A DNA stretch of 64,000 nucleotides from Rothia nasimurium (GCF_014217215.1 NZ_CP056080.1:310001-374000); one strand, 5' to 3'. Shown: positions 9,003-18,976, numbered from the stretch's first letter. Notes: generated from the sequence alone by a model not told the origin. Numbers and translations: made by a program.

Positions 9003-10406
9003 ATGGCTACCCGTAAAACAACCCGCTCACGCTCCGCTAACGCCTACCGCTGCACTGAATGCGGTTGGACCACCGCTAAATGGGTGGGGCGTTGCGGCGA
9101 ATGTCAGTCCTGGGGCACCGTAGAAGAAGCTGTCGGGTCGGTTGCTGCTAAAACCACCGTGGCATCGAGTGTGCAGACTCCCGCCCAGCCCATTGGGCGG
9201 GTTGATTCCACCGTGGCTCAGTATATGAGCACCTGCAACCCGGAGTTCGACCGTGTCTTAGGCGGCGGCCTGGTGCCCGGGGCAGTGATTCTCATGGCCG
9301 GTGAACCCGGCGTCGGTAAGTCCACCCTGTTGCTCGATGTAGCCGCTACCTTTGCCCGCGGTGAGTCAACGGGAAAGCCTCACAACGTCCTGTATGTGAC
9401 CGGCGAAGAATCAGCCGCCCAGGTCAAGCTCCGCGCCGACCGCATTGGTGCCCTGGCCGATACCCTCTACCTGACCAGCGAAACCGATCTCGGCACCGCC
9501 CTGGCCCATATCGAACAGGTCAACCCCGACCTGATGATCGTGGACTCGGTGCAGACCCTGGCCTCATCCGAGGTCGAGGGGAGCGCCGGTGGCGTCACCC
9601 AGGTGCGAGAGGTTGCCGCCTCGCTGATTGCTGCCGCTAAACGCCGCAATATGTGTACCCTGCTGGTGGGCCATGTGACAAAGGAGGGCACTATCGCTGG
9701 CCCCCGCCTGCTGGAGCACCTGGTCGATGTTGTCTGCCAGTTTGAGGGCGATAAGCACACCCCTATTCGTATGCTGCGGGCTATCAAGAACCGCTTTGGC
9801 CCCACTGACGAGGTGGGCTGTTTCGATATGCACGAGGACGGTATCGCCCCCGTCACCGACCCCTCGGGTCTCTTCGTCTCCCGCACCCCGCACCCGGTCT
9901 CGGGCACCTGCGTCACCGTCACCATGGAGGGCCGCCGCCCCCTGCTCGCTGAGGTTCAGGCCTTGCTCGACACCAGCGCCACCCCGCAGCCCCGAAGAAC
10001 CACCAGCGGTCTCGACAGTTCCCGTATCTCTATGCTGCTGGCTGTGCTACAGAAGCGGGCCGGGTTCAACGTGGGCAAGCTAGACTGCTATATCTCAACC
10101 GTGGGCGGGGCTAAGATTTCTGAGCCGTCCGCCGACCTGGCCTGCGTCATCGCCCTGGCCTCCGCCGCGCAAGATAAGCCCCTGCCGCGCAAGCTGGCGG
10201 TCTTTGGCGAAGTCGGTCTAGCGGGCGAGGTCCGGGCTGTTCCCGGCATCCGCCAGCGTATCGCCGAGGTCGGGCGACTGGGCTTTACCCACGTGATTGT
10301 GCCTGCCTCACCGGCCGGTGTGGGGGATGTACCTGCCGGTGTGTCGGTACGCGAGGTCGCCTCACTGGGGGAGGCCCTGGCTCTGCTCTTCCCCGGCCAG
10401 GGCTAG
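9003..10406 (+). CDS. radA: DNA repair protein RadA (Sms)
   Basis: A 467-residue RecA-like ATPase that aids branch migration in recombination. It starts with the C4 zinc finger CTECGWTTAKWVGRCGECQ, then the ATPase core with Walker A GEPGVGKST (about residue 100) and the RadA-specific KNRFG motif (about 261). A C-terminal Lon-like domain (ISEPSADLACVIALASAA, GEVGLAGEVRAVPG) completes it. Length and order are those of the family. It follows disA. Its end overlaps the 3' end of the opposite-strand FUSC-like gene by 4 bases. Confidence 0.95.
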   Translation: MATRKTTRSRSANAYRCTECGWTTAKWVGRCGECQSWGTVEEAVGSVAAKTTVASSVQTPAQPIGRVDSTVAQYMSTCNPEFDRVLGGGLVPGAVILMAGEPGVGKSTLLLDVAATFARGESTGKPHNVLYVTGEESAAQVKLRADRIGALADTLYLTSETDLGTALAHIEQVNPDLMIVDSVQTLASSEVEGSAGGVTQVREVAASLIAAAKRRNMCTLLVGHVTKEGTIAGPRLLEHLVDVVCQFEGDKHTPIRMLRAIKNRFGPTDEVGCFDMHEDGIAPVTDPSGLFVSRTPHPVSGTCVTVTMEGRRPLLAEVQALLDTSATPQPRRTTSGLDSSRISMLLAVLQKRAGFNVGKLDCYISTVGGAKISEPSADLACVIALASAAQDKPLPRKLAVFGEVGLAGEVRAVPGIRQRIAEVGRLGFTHVIVPASPAGVGDVPAGVSVREVASLGEALALLFPGQG

Positions 10407-11893
10407 TCGCCCTTCTCCTTCTTGAGGTTCTGCTCGATTACGGTCAGCTGGGCTGTATTCAGGGCCTGCTGCTTCTCAACTCTAGCGGCGCTGTCGAGCA
10501 GCTGGGCGGACGCATCCGCCCCGTTTCCTGCCGGCGGTACAGCAGGCATACTGCGGGGGTCACGTACCGAAGCTTCGCGGATCTCCCGAATGGGGGCGCG
10601 GTCTTTTGCGCGAAGAACCGTGGTGAGCTGACGGGTATCGTCCCGCTGCTTCTGCTCCACCCGCTGCCGTTGGGAACCCTGCTGACCACCGGTGTCCGCG
10701 TCTGCCTGCACCGGTAACAACGTAGTGGTGGGGGCGTGCTCCGTCATGGAATCACCCAGGGGCACCAGCATATCGACCGCCTGCTGGTGGGTAAGGCCCG
10801 AAGCCTCCAAAAGGTCGACCACCAGGGGGCGGAGCATCAGCACCAGGGCCTCAGCCTCCATGGTGCGCACACCCATCATGTGCGGCTCCAGGCGACCAGC
10901 AAGATGTGAGAGATCACGGCGTGCCTTCATCTTCCGCTCGGTACGGGTGTCCGCCTCTGGGGCAGACATACCCTCACCCAGCACCTCCACCGCATCACCA
11001 ATGCTCTTGAGGGCCTCAGCGATAGAAGTGATAGCCTCCTGCGAAATCTGCACGTTATTGATGGTTGAAGCGAGTCGGCGGTTGAGCACCCGGGTGTTGC
11101 GGATAGCGTAGTCAATCTTGCTCAGGGCCTGGGAATAGCGGTCGAGCTCCTTCATATGAGACCGGCCCGTCCAGGCCAGCTGGGCCATGCCCTTTGAGGT
11201 AATAATGTCCTTCTCACAGGTGTTATAGAGAGGCTGTAGACGACGGGCGGACGCCAGGGCATGCCAGGCCTCCTTACCGTCGTAGTGCTCCATCGCCTCA
11301 CCGGCATCGCGGAAGACCGCAGCAAAAGAACCCATCATGGTTTTAGCGTTCTCACGCGGGGTGCGACGCGGGTCTTTAGGGAAGAGGAACATGAGCAAGA
11401 AAGCGCACAGACCACCGACAATACCGTCTAGGCTTCGGGCAAAAGGCCCGTCGATATTCGGCGGGAGCAAGACCACCAGGCAGGACTGCAGACCCATCTG
11501 AATAGTAAAAATAATCCCATTATCCAAGAACCGGGCCAGCATAATCGACAGGAACATGACCAACCCTGCCTGCCAGATGCCCCGACCCAGGGCGAGCATC
11601 ATCATGTCACCCATCAAGATACCCAGGGTCACGCCAAACGACACCTCTAGGATGCGGCGGGCGTGGGTAGCGCCGGTGATATAACCCAGAGAAACAATGG
11701 CAGCGGTTGCCGCAAAAATCGGTTCGGTATGCCCCAGCACCTTCTCCGCAAAAAGATAGGCCCCGATACCCGAGACCACAATCTGAAGAGACTGGAAAAA
11801 GCCGTCCTTCATACGCTGCCAGCCCAGGCGACTATGATCCCGAGCTCGCTTCTTTAAACTTTCAACCTGCTGACCAAAACCCATACCCACCAT
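10403..11893 (-). CDS. FUSC / aromatic acid exporter family membrane protein
   Basis: A 496-residue protein. About five to six membrane helices occupy roughly residues 30-170 (AYLFAEKVLG, YITGATHARRILEVSFGVTLG, GLQSCLVVLLPP, GIVGGLCAFLLMFLFPKDPR). A long, mostly helical cytoplasmic part follows, ending in a charged, Gln-rich tail. The membrane half matches the FUSC/ArAE-type exporters, half-size variants of which are common in actinobacteria. Substrate unknown. It is convergent with radA and divergent from pstS. Confidence 0.75.
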   Translation of the reverse strand: MVGMGFGQQVESLKKRARDHSRLGWQRMKDGFFQSLQIVVSGIGAYLFAEKVLGHTEPIFAATAAIVSLGYITGATHARRILEVSFGVTLGILMGDMMMLALGRGIWQAGLVMFLSIMLARFLDNGIIFTIQMGLQSCLVVLLPPNIDGPFARSLDGIVGGLCAFLLMFLFPKDPRRTPRENAKTMMGSFAAVFRDAGEAMEHYDGKEAWHALASARRLQPLYNTCEKDIITSKGMAQLAWTGRSHMKELDRYSQALSKIDYAIRNTRVLNRRLASTINNVQISQEAITSIAEALKSIGDAVEVLGEGMSAPEADTRTERKMKARRDLSHLAGRLEPHMMGVRTMEAEALVLMLRPLVVDLLEASGLTHQQAVDMLVPLGDSMTEHAPTTTLLPVQADADTGGQQGSQRQRVEQKQRDDTRQLTTVLRAKDRAPIREIREASVRDPRSMPAVPPAGNGADASAQLLDSAARVEKQQALNTAQLTVIEQNLKKEKGD

Positions 11894-11952
11894 TCTAAAC
11901 CTGCGGCCTCAACCCGACCGCCGGCGTCCTTAACCCTAACTGTGCGCCCCCT

Positions 11953-11974
11953 GTTCACCCACCGTTCACCCACT
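11953..11974 (+). promoter_or_regulatory. PHO box (PhoP operator) of the pst operon
   Basis: Two adjacent 11-base direct repeats, GTTCACCCACC at 11953 and GTTCACCCACT at 11964, lie 128 bases before pstS. This is the actinobacterial PHO-box form, in which PhoP binds 11-nt units that begin GTTCACC. It predicts induction of pstSCAB at low phosphate by a PhoR-PhoP pair encoded elsewhere. Confidence 0.8.
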
Positions 11975-12101
11975 GCTAGCCCACCTGCTACCTAACGCTC
12001 CTAAAGTCAGATGCGTTAGACACCGTTCCCTTCCTACTCACCGTCTCACACAGTTCTCACACGAGACAGGGTAGGACACACAAACTCAAAGGAAATCACC
12101 T

Positions 12102-13211
12102 GTGAAGGCTAAGTCACTTGCTCGTTGGGGCTCACTTGCAGCTGTAGGCGCACTCGCATTCACCGCTTGCGGTTCAGACAATGCAACCGGCACCGCCACC
12201 TCCTCAGACGCAGGTTCCAGCGCAGCTTCCCTGCCCTCCACCCCCCTGACCGGCGTTGGTGCCTCATCCCAGCAGGCAGCAATCACCGCTTGGGAAACCG
12301 GTTTCGCTGACCTGGGCGGCACCGTACAGTACTCACCGGACGGCTCCGGTGCAGGCCGCGAGGCCCTGCTCGCTGGTGGCGCTAAGTTCGCCGGCTCAGA
12401 CCGCGCTCTCAAGGGTGATGAATGGGAGCAGTCCAAGGAGGTATGCGGCGACGGCGGTGCTATCAACATCCCCGTCTACATCTCCCCCGTAGCTGTAGCC
12501 TTCAACCTGCCCGGTGTTGACTCACTGAACCTGGACGGCGAAACCATCGCCAAGATCTTCAAGGGCGAAATCACCACCTGGAACGATGCCGCTATCGCCT
12601 CACAGAACGAAGGCGTTACCCTGCCCGACACCAAGATCACCGTCGTCCACCGCTCCGATGACTCTGGCACCACCGAAAACTTCACCGAGTACCTGGCAGC
12701 AGCCTCTAACGGCGCCTGGGACGTAGAAGCAGACGGCAACTGGCCCTCCCAGTACGCCGGTGAATCAAACAAGGGTACCTCCGGTGTTGTCTCCACCACC
12801 TCATCCACCGAGGGTGCTATCACCTACGCGGACGCCTCAGCCATCGGCGACCTGGGCAAGATCAACGTCAAGGTTGGCGACTCCTACGTTGAACTGTCAG
12901 CAGAAGCCGCTGCCAAGACCGTAGAACTTTCTGAGCGCGTAGGTGGCCAGAACGAAAACGACATGGCGATCAACATCAACCGCACCCCCGAGGACTCCAC
13001 CGCCTACCCCGTTGTGCTGGTCTCCTACCACATCGTCTGCTCCGGCTACTCCTCAGAAGACGACGTCACCCTGGTCAAGGCCTACGAGAACTACGTAGTC
13101 TCCGAGCAGGGTCAGCAGGACGCCGCCGATGCAGCCCAGTCAGCCCCCCTGACCGGCGCCCTCATCGCTGATGCTCAGAAGGCTATCGAATCCATCACCG
13201 TTACCCAGTAA
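12102..13211 (+). CDS. pstS: Phosphate ABC transporter substrate-binding lipoprotein PstS
   Basis: A 369-residue lipoprotein that captures phosphate outside the membrane. The signal peptide ends in a lipobox, LAFTAC, with Cys23 as the lipidation site, followed by a Ser/Ala linker. Phosphate-binding loops are visible in TGVGASSQQAAI, the AGSDRAL region and VVHRSDDSGTTENF. It is the first gene of pstS-pstC-pstA-pstB. A good AAAGGAAA Shine-Dalgarno precedes the start at 12102. Confidence 0.95.
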   Translation: MKAKSLARWGSLAAVGALAFTACGSDNATGTATSSDAGSSAASLPSTPLTGVGASSQQAAITAWETGFADLGGTVQYSPDGSGAGREALLAGGAKFAGSDRALKGDEWEQSKEVCGDGGAINIPVYISPVAVAFNLPGVDSLNLDGETIAKIFKGEITTWNDAAIASQNEGVTLPDTKITVVHRSDDSGTTENFTEYLAAASNGAWDVEADGNWPSQYAGESNKGTSGVVSTTSSTEGAITYADASAIGDLGKINVKVGDSYVELSAEAAAKTVELSERVGGQNENDMAININRTPEDSTAYPVVLVSYHIVCSGYSSEDDVTLVKAYENYVVSEQGQQDAADAAQSAPLTGALIADAQKAIESITVTQ

Positions 13212-13294
13212 CACCGCATTCATCAAGGTGCGGCCAGGTTTCCGACCCGGCCGCACCTTGACCCGCGTCAAAACGACAAAGGTTTCACATTCCC

Positions 13295-14263
13295 ATGTCA
13301 ACCACAGCAGCACCGCAGCCGGGCACCAGCAGCGCCCGTGCGAAAACCAAGGACCTTCCCGATGTAGGAAACCCGGCGGCAGATAAAATCTTCTCGGGTA
13401 TCTCCCTCGGCGCCGGCGTCCTTATTCTTATCGTTCTGGCAGCTGTCGCTATCTTCCTGGTCGCCCAGGCCCTGCCGGTTTTCACCGCAGACCCAGCAGA
13501 CCTCACCAGCGGCAGCTTCATTCGGTACATCATCCCGCTGACCATCGGCACCCTCATCGCCTCGACCATCGCCCTGCTCCTGGCAACCCCCATCGGCATC
13601 GGCGTGGCTCTGTTCATCTCCCACTACGCCCCCCGCAAGCTGGCTAAAGGTATCGGCTATGTGATCGACCTGCTGGCCGCCATCCCCTCCGTTATCTTCG
13701 GTGCCTGGGGTGCTTCGGTACTGGCCCCCAAGATCGTGCCCTTCTACGACTGGCTGGCCACCTACCTGGGCTTCATCCCTATCTTCGAAGGCCCCGCCTC
13801 ACAGACCGGTAAGACTATTCTGACCGCGGGCATCGTCCTGGGCATCATGATCTTGCCGATCATCACCTCCATGTGCCGCGAAATCTTCATCCAGACCCCC
13901 ACCCTGCAGGAAGAAGCAGCCCTGGGCCTGGGCGCCACCCGCTGGGAGATGATTCGCATGACCGTCTTCCCCTTCGCCCGCACCGGCATCATTTCCTCCG
14001 TCATGCTGGCACTGGGCCGTGCCCTCGGTGAAACCATGGCAGTGACCCTGGTACTGGCGTCCGGCCCGCTGACCGCCTCCATCATCAAATCCGGCAACCA
14101 GACCTTCGCCTCAGAGATCGCCCTCAACTTCCCCGAGGCCTACGGTCTGCGCATGTCAGAGCTTATTGCAGCAGGTCTGGTGCTCTTCGTCATCACCCTC
14201 ATCGTCAACATCCTGGCCCGCATGATTGTGGCCCGCTACAAGGACTTCTCAGGAGCTAACTAA
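13295..14263 (+). CDS. pstC: Phosphate ABC transporter permease PstC
   Basis: A 322-residue inner-membrane permease with about six helices. The binding-protein-dependent transport signature (EEAALGLGATRWEMIRMTVFP) contacts PstB. It has the typical insertion between the second and third helices. Its stop overlaps the pstA start by one base (TAATG), so the two permease halves are translated together. Confidence 0.95.
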   Translation: MSTTAAPQPGTSSARAKTKDLPDVGNPAADKIFSGISLGAGVLILIVLAAVAIFLVAQALPVFTADPADLTSGSFIRYIIPLTIGTLIASTIALLLATPIGIGVALFISHYAPRKLAKGIGYVIDLLAAIPSVIFGAWGASVLAPKIVPFYDWLATYLGFIPIFEGPASQTGKTILTAGIVLGIMILPIITSMCREIFIQTPTLQEEAALGLGATRWEMIRMTVFPFARTGIISSVMLALGRALGETMAVTLVLASGPLTASIIKSGNQTFASEIALNFPEAYGLRMSELIAAGLVLFVITLIVNILARMIVARYKDFSGAN

Positions 14264-15360
14264 TGTCTGTAGCTACCACCTCATCCCGCTTCGCCAGCCG
14301 CCAGGCCCCCAAGTGGCTGCCCCTGGCCGTCGGCGCAGGCTCCCTGATTCTGGGCGCCGCCGCCAGTGCCCTCATCGGCTTCTCCATCGCAACCTTCACC
14401 CTCTTTGCAGGCATCATCTTCGTGATTGCCGGCCCCCTGGCCGTCACCTCCTTCGAAGGCAAGCGCAAGGGCCAGGACGCCTTCGCCCGCTACCTGGTCT
14501 ACGGCACCTTCCTGGTGGCCCTCATCCCCCTGGTCTCAGTACTTTTCACCGTACTCGCCAAGGGTATCCCCGGCCTGTCAGGTAACTTCCTGAGCACCTC
14601 CATGAAGGGCGTCACCGGCGTACACGATAACGCCGCCGCTGCAGGCGAAGGCCCCGTGTTTGGCGGTATCTACCACGCCATCATCGGTACCCTCGAAATT
14701 ACCCTGCTGGCCACTATCATCTCGGTACCCATCGGCCTGCTCACCGCCATCTACCTGGTGGAATACGGCCAGGGCAAGTGGCTCTCCAAAGCCATCACCT
14801 TCTTCGTGGACGTCATGACCGGTATCCCCTCCATCGTGGCGGGCCTCTTCGCAGCCTCCTTCTTCGCCCTGGTATCAGGTAACCCCATGAACCGTATGGG
14901 CCTGGTGGCTGCGGTCGCCCTGTCCGTCCTCATGATCCCCACCGTGGTGCGTAACGCCGAAGAAATGCTGCGTATCGTACCCAACGAACTGCGCGAGGCG
15001 TCCTACGCCCTGGGCGTCCGTAAGTGGCGTACCATCATGAAGGTCGTTATTCCCACCGCTATCTCAGGCATCGCATCGGGTGTGACCCTGGCTATCGCCC
15101 GCGTCATCGGCGAAACTGCCCCCATCCTGGTGACCGCAGGCTTCGTCACCTCCATCAACTGGAGCGCCTTCAGCGGCTGGATGGCAACCCTGCCCACCTA
15201 CATCTACTACCAGATCATGACGCCCACCAGCCCCACCGCCGCCTCGGTCTCAGAGACCCGCGCCTGGGCTGCCGCACTGATCCTGATTATCATCGTGATG
15301 GTACTCAACCTCATTGCCCGAGCCATCGCCAAGATCTTCGCCCCCAAGACCGGTCGATAA
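14263..15360 (+). CDS. pstA: Phosphate ABC transporter permease PstA
   Basis: A 365-residue partner permease. Its N-terminus (about 80 residues) carries two extra hydrophobic segments before the conserved core, which is common in actinobacterial PstA. The EAA loop appears as LREASYALGVRKWRTIMKVV, and GIPSIVAGLFAASFF is a family block. It is coupled to pstC and precedes pstB by 67 bases. Confidence 0.95.
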   Translation: MSVATTSSRFASRQAPKWLPLAVGAGSLILGAAASALIGFSIATFTLFAGIIFVIAGPLAVTSFEGKRKGQDAFARYLVYGTFLVALIPLVSVLFTVLAKGIPGLSGNFLSTSMKGVTGVHDNAAAAGEGPVFGGIYHAIIGTLEITLLATIISVPIGLLTAIYLVEYGQGKWLSKAITFFVDVMTGIPSIVAGLFAASFFALVSGNPMNRMGLVAAVALSVLMIPTVVRNAEEMLRIVPNELREASYALGVRKWRTIMKVVIPTAISGIASGVTLAIARVIGETAPILVTAGFVTSINWSAFSGWMATLPTYIYYQIMTPTSPTAASVSETRAWAAALILIIIVMVLNLIARAIAKIFAPKTGR

Positions 15361-15427
15361 ACCCAGCAGCGCACCCGCCTAGCGCGCCCACCGGCCCCCA
15401 CAAGACTTTCAGAAAAAGGAAAACTCC

Positions 15428-16207
15428 ATGTCAAAGCGCATCGACGTTGAAAACCTGAACGTGTACTACGGCGATTTCCTCGCGGTAGAAGACATCTCCA
15501 TGGAAATCGAACCCCGCACCGTCACTGCCTTCATCGGCCCCTCAGGCTGCGGTAAGTCAACCTTCCTACGCACCCTCAACCGCATGCACGAGGTTATCCC
15601 CGGTGCCCGCGTTGAAGGTAAGGTACTGCTCGACGGCGAAAACCTCTACGGCAAGGGTGTTGACCCCGTGGTCGTCCGCTCCCAAATCGGTATGGTCTTC
15701 CAGCGCCCCAACCCCTTCCCCACCATGTCCATCCGCGAGAACGTGCTGGCAGGCGTCAAGCTCAACAACCGCAAGATCTCCAAGACCGACGCAGACGAGC
15801 TGGTCGAATCCTCCCTGCGCGGAGCCAACCTCTGGAACGAGGTCAAGGATCGTCTCGATAAGCCCGGCTCAGGCCTCTCCGGCGGCCAGCAGCAGCGCCT
15901 GTGCATCGCCCGCTCCATCGCGGTCAAGCCCGATGTGATCCTCATGGACGAGCCCTGCTCCGCCCTCGACCCCATCTCAACCCTGGCTGTTGAAGACCTT
16001 ATCAACGAGCTCAAGGAAAACTTCACCGTCGTCATCGTGACCCACAATATGCAGCAGGCAGCCCGCGTCTCAGACAAGACCGCCTTCTTCAACATTGCGG
16101 GCACCGGCAAGCCCGGCAAGCTCATCGAGTACGCCCCCACCCAGGAAATCTTCAACAACCCCAGCCAGAAGGCTACCGAAGACTACGTCTCAGGCCGCTT
16201 CGGCTAA
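15428..16207 (+). CDS. pstB: Phosphate ABC transporter ATP-binding protein PstB
   Basis: A 259-residue cytoplasmic ATPase of the Pst complex. Walker [10 protein letters not shown], the PstB-typical [16 protein letters not shown], the ABC signature [17 protein letters not shown] and Walker [15 protein letters not shown] are all present. The Shine-Dalgarno (AAAAGGAAA) is strong. A composite terminator follows. No phoU gene follows it here. Confidence 0.97.
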   Translation: MSKRIDVENLNVYYGDFLAVEDISMEIEPRTVTAFIGPSGCGKSTFLRTLNRMHEVIPGARVEGKVLLDGENLYGKGVDPVVVRSQIGMVFQRPNPFPTMSIRENVLAGVKLNNRKISKTDADELVESSLRGANLWNEVKDRLDKPGSGLSGGQQQRLCIARSIAVKPDVILMDEPCSALDPISTLAVEDLINELKENFTVVIVTHNMQQAARVSDKTAFFNIAGTGKPGKLIEYAPTQEIFNNPSQKATEDYVSGRFG

Positions 16208-16302
16208 GCCTAGCGCCCCGCTAGCGCCCGCTGGAAGCGGGCATACAAAACTTCCCTCACCCCGTAGCTGTGCGGGGGAGGGAACACCATGGGAATGTGT
16301 GT

Positions 16303-16360
16303 GCCGCCCGGCCTCGTAACTCCTTTCGCTGCTGGAAAGGACGGGGTCGGGCGGCTTTTT
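16303..16360 (+). terminator. Composite terminator of the pst operon
   Basis: An outer stem, GCCGCCCG (16303-16310) with CGGGCGGC (16348-16355), encloses an inner hairpin (TCCTTTC with GAAAGGA) and runs into TTTTT at 16356-16360. A second hairpin at 16367-16390 (GCACCCCGG, complement) can serve the opposite gene. Confidence 0.85.
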
Positions 16361-16411
16361 AGTGTGGCACCCCGGCTTATACCGGGGTGCTGCGTATCTG
16401 CCGGTGCTTGG

Positions 16412-17896
16412 CTACTCGCCGCGCATCTTGCGTCGTACCCAGCCGCGCAGGGTGGCGTTTTCTTCGGCTTCGATGAGGGAGTCAGCCAGCTCGGCGTTAC
16501 GACGCTCTAGCTCGTCGGCACGAGCCTGAGCTCGGTCGCGCTGGAGCAGACGCTGGTAGTCCCAGGAGAGGGCCCGGTCGGTTTCTGCGCTGGCACGGGC
16601 AGCAGCCAGTGAAATGTCTGCGATATCGTCGCGCACTAGCAGGTTGGTTATGTTCCACTCGCCGGTAAAGATGGTGGGGGTGTTGCCTAGCTCGCGGACG
16701 GCCGGGGCAGCCTGCCCTGCCCCGTGCAGGAGGACGTGGGAGGCGGCGTCCCACCAGCTGGCGGAGAAACCGCGCAGCTGCTCGGCTCGCGCCAGCAGGG
16801 TTTCAGAGAGTTCATTGCGGAGCTGAATGACTTCGTGCAGGGCTTCAGCCGGGGCAGCAGAATTGAGCAGAGCCAGGGGAATAGCGTAGTTTTCAGCCCC
16901 GTACTGCTCCATCATGCCGCGTACCCGCATGTCGGTGAAGGCATCGGGCAGTAGCGCCACGAAGGGAACACCTGCTGAGAGGGAGAAGACACCGGGGTGG
17001 TAGCGGGTAGAGACCGCGATGAAGGCGCCGCGATGAACCTGCATGGCGTCGTCTGTGTGCACCATGGGTAGCTGCACGGGATCGGAGAACATGTGTGAAG
17101 TGATTTCGGCGTGCACTGCCACATCGCCCTGGTCGGTCAGTGGCTCGCCCATGTGGGGCAGGAAGACGGTGCGCAGGCCGTATTCGCGGTGCATATCGTC
17201 AAGCAGCTGCCCGATGACCCGGGCCTGCCCCGGGGTAAGACCCGAGAAAGTAGCGCAAATATAGTGTTCGGGTAGGTCTACAACCGGGCGGCCGGGCAGT
17301 GAACGCTTCTGGTGCTGGTAGAAGGTAGCGTCGTCCACAATCAGGTGGGAGTCGATATCCGCGTTATGAGCCCACGCATGCGAGAAGCGCTCACGCATAC
17401 CTACAAGCTGGGCTGACGAGAGCATATCACGCAGGGTCTCGGCGTCGGCGTCGGTGAGCACCGGCCCTACCGACTGGCCAGAGATAACCAGGGGAATCTC
17501 GTGGGCCTGGGCTACCAGGGCGTAGGCGGCACGTTCATAGAGCAACCAGCCATAGGTCGAGTTCATGTTACCGCCACCGGCAATGACAATGCCGTCCATA
17601 TCGGCTACCTGGCGCACAAACTCTTCTATCTCGGGGCGGGCTGGCTCGCCCCTAAGATGGGCTTTAACGTCGTTAAGATAGATTTCACGCTCCGCAGGTG
17701 GCCAAGGGAATTCTAGGGTTTTGATGTAGCCGGTAGCAGATCCGATATAGGCCTGGGAATGTTCGATATTACGGGTTGCGATGAAGACTTCATAGCCACG
17801 TCGAGTGAGCTCGGCAGCGGTTGCGATGCCCATGGCTTCGTCGCCAACGTGGTACACAGACTGCCCTAGGTCTGCGAGCACTAGGATGCGAGGCAT
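16412..17896 (-). CDS. Polysaccharide pyruvyl transferase family protein
   Basis: A 494-residue protein likely to add pyruvate ketals to a surface glycan, or a homolog of such enzymes. The N-terminal half opens with a Rossmann-like ILVLADLGQSVYHVGDEAM and has a glycine-rich turn (GIVIAGGGNMNS). The C-terminal half holds STRYHPGVFSLSAGVPFVAL, typical of the family. The last 60 residues are a charged coiled coil (RDRAQARADELERRNAELAD) that could dimerise or tether it. It is the second gene after the glycosyltransferase, 2 bases apart, so they form one operon. Confidence 0.75.
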   Translation of the reverse strand: MPRILVLADLGQSVYHVGDEAMGIATAAELTRRGYEVFIATRNIEHSQAYIGSATGYIKTLEFPWPPAEREIYLNDVKAHLRGEPARPEIEEFVRQVADMDGIVIAGGGNMNSTYGWLLYERAAYALVAQAHEIPLVISGQSVGPVLTDADAETLRDMLSSAQLVGMRERFSHAWAHNADIDSHLIVDDATFYQHQKRSLPGRPVVDLPEHYICATFSGLTPGQARVIGQLLDDMHREYGLRTVFLPHMGEPLTDQGDVAVHAEITSHMFSDPVQLPMVHTDDAMQVHRGAFIAVSTRYHPGVFSLSAGVPFVALLPDAFTDMRVRGMMEQYGAENYAIPLALLNSAAPAEALHEVIQLRNELSETLLARAEQLRGFSASWWDAASHVLLHGAGQAAPAVRELGNTPTIFTGEWNITNLLVRDDIADISLAAARASAETDRALSWDYQRLLQRDRAQARADELERRNAELADSLIEAEENATLRGWVRRKMRGE

Positions 17897-17898
17897 GA

Positions 17899-18876
17899 TT
17901 AGCGATTTCCTTTCACAAAGCGTTTAAGGCGAGATTTGAAAGACAACGCCCGCTCGATGCGTTCGAGTCGCTCTGAGGTGGTGCGAGTGGTTTCTTCTAT
18001 ACGGTCTAGTTTGGCACTAATTATTCTCAGCTCATCAAGAACACGGTTGGTGAGGTCAATGGTGTGCCCCACGCTGCCGTCAATTTGGTTAGCTAGATGG
18101 GCTTGATAGAGGTAGGAACCAATATGCCCGTTACCCGCTAAGTGATCACGGATAGCCTGTGCACGAACACGCCCATCATAGATTCCGTGGAGAATTTTTC
18201 CTGCATGAACACTGTTGGCGAGTGCTCCTTCGGTTTGATCGGGACGCTGTGACCAATGGGCAAGTAGCTCGTCGATAAACAGAATAGGGTATTTAGCCGC
18301 AACACGTAGGTTGAATTCCCAGTCACCTACCACCGGCAGGCTCTCGTTATAGAGACCAAGTTCGTCGTGTAGTGATCGACGATGCAGAATCGAGATCGGA
18401 ACTGCGCGGTTGATGCGGGTGAGATCTTGGACCGTGATGTCGTTGAGGATCGCCCAGAAGGGGCGTGAATCGATGAACTCAAAGGATCCGTCAGCAGTAA
18501 GCCGCTCGAAGTATTCGTCGGTGCGTACTGTGACCATCTGTTCCCCGGATTCTTCAAGACGCTGAACCGTCGTAGCGAGGAAGGTAGGCTCCCATAAATC
18601 GTCGTCATCGTGGATAGCGATATAGGTCGATTTGGTGGCCTGAATACCCTGGTTTGAAGCAGCTTCCATGCCACGAGATTCCTCGTTATGAATCACTATG
18701 GAGTTTTTAATGCGGGGTTCTTCCGCAACAATGCGGTCTACGTCCTGTCGGGAGCCCCCGTCATTTACTACCGCAACAACGTAGTCGGTATATGTTTGCT
18801 CTGCGATGTTGGCCAGGGCGCGCCGTAGAAAAACGGGGCGATCTTTGGTGCGGATGATAATAGCGACTGTAGACAT
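17899..18876 (-). CDS. Family 2 glycosyltransferase
   Basis: A 325-residue GT-A enzyme that transfers sugars from nucleotide donors, probably to a cell-surface polymer. Visible features are AIIIRTKDRPVFLRRAL at the N-terminus, the Asp of VVNDGG, and the metal-binding DDD in AIHDDDDLWEP (about residue 91). The C-terminus (about 265-325) is a coiled coil ending in basic residues (KSRLKRFVKGNR), perhaps for membrane contact. Base composition is lower in GC than the neighbours, which hints at transfer. It is co-transcribed with the pyruvyl transferase. Confidence 0.85.
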   Translation of the reverse strand: MSTVAIIIRTKDRPVFLRRALANIAEQTYTDYVVAVVNDGGSRQDVDRIVAEEPRIKNSIVIHNEESRGMEAASNQGIQATKSTYIAIHDDDDLWEPTFLATTVQRLEESGEQMVTVRTDEYFERLTADGSFEFIDSRPFWAILNDITVQDLTRINRAVPISILHRRSLHDELGLYNESLPVVGDWEFNLRVAAKYPILFIDELLAHWSQRPDQTEGALANSVHAGKILHGIYDGRVRAQAIRDHLAGNGHIGSYLYQAHLANQIDGSVGHTIDLTNRVLDELRIISAKLDRIEETTRTTSERLERIERALSFKSRLKRFVKGNR

Positions 18877-18976
18877 AGTGCTCTCTAAAAGTGGGCGTGT
18901 GCGTGGGCTTAGTCCCCAATATATCGAACGGGTGGGCTTTACGCCGAGAGCGCGCCGATATTAGGGGCACGGAGCG

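Noticed and set aside
10692-11111. A 139-codon plus-strand frame inside the FUSC-like gene
   Set aside because: It is an antisense shadow with Ser/Arg-rich sequence and no domain.
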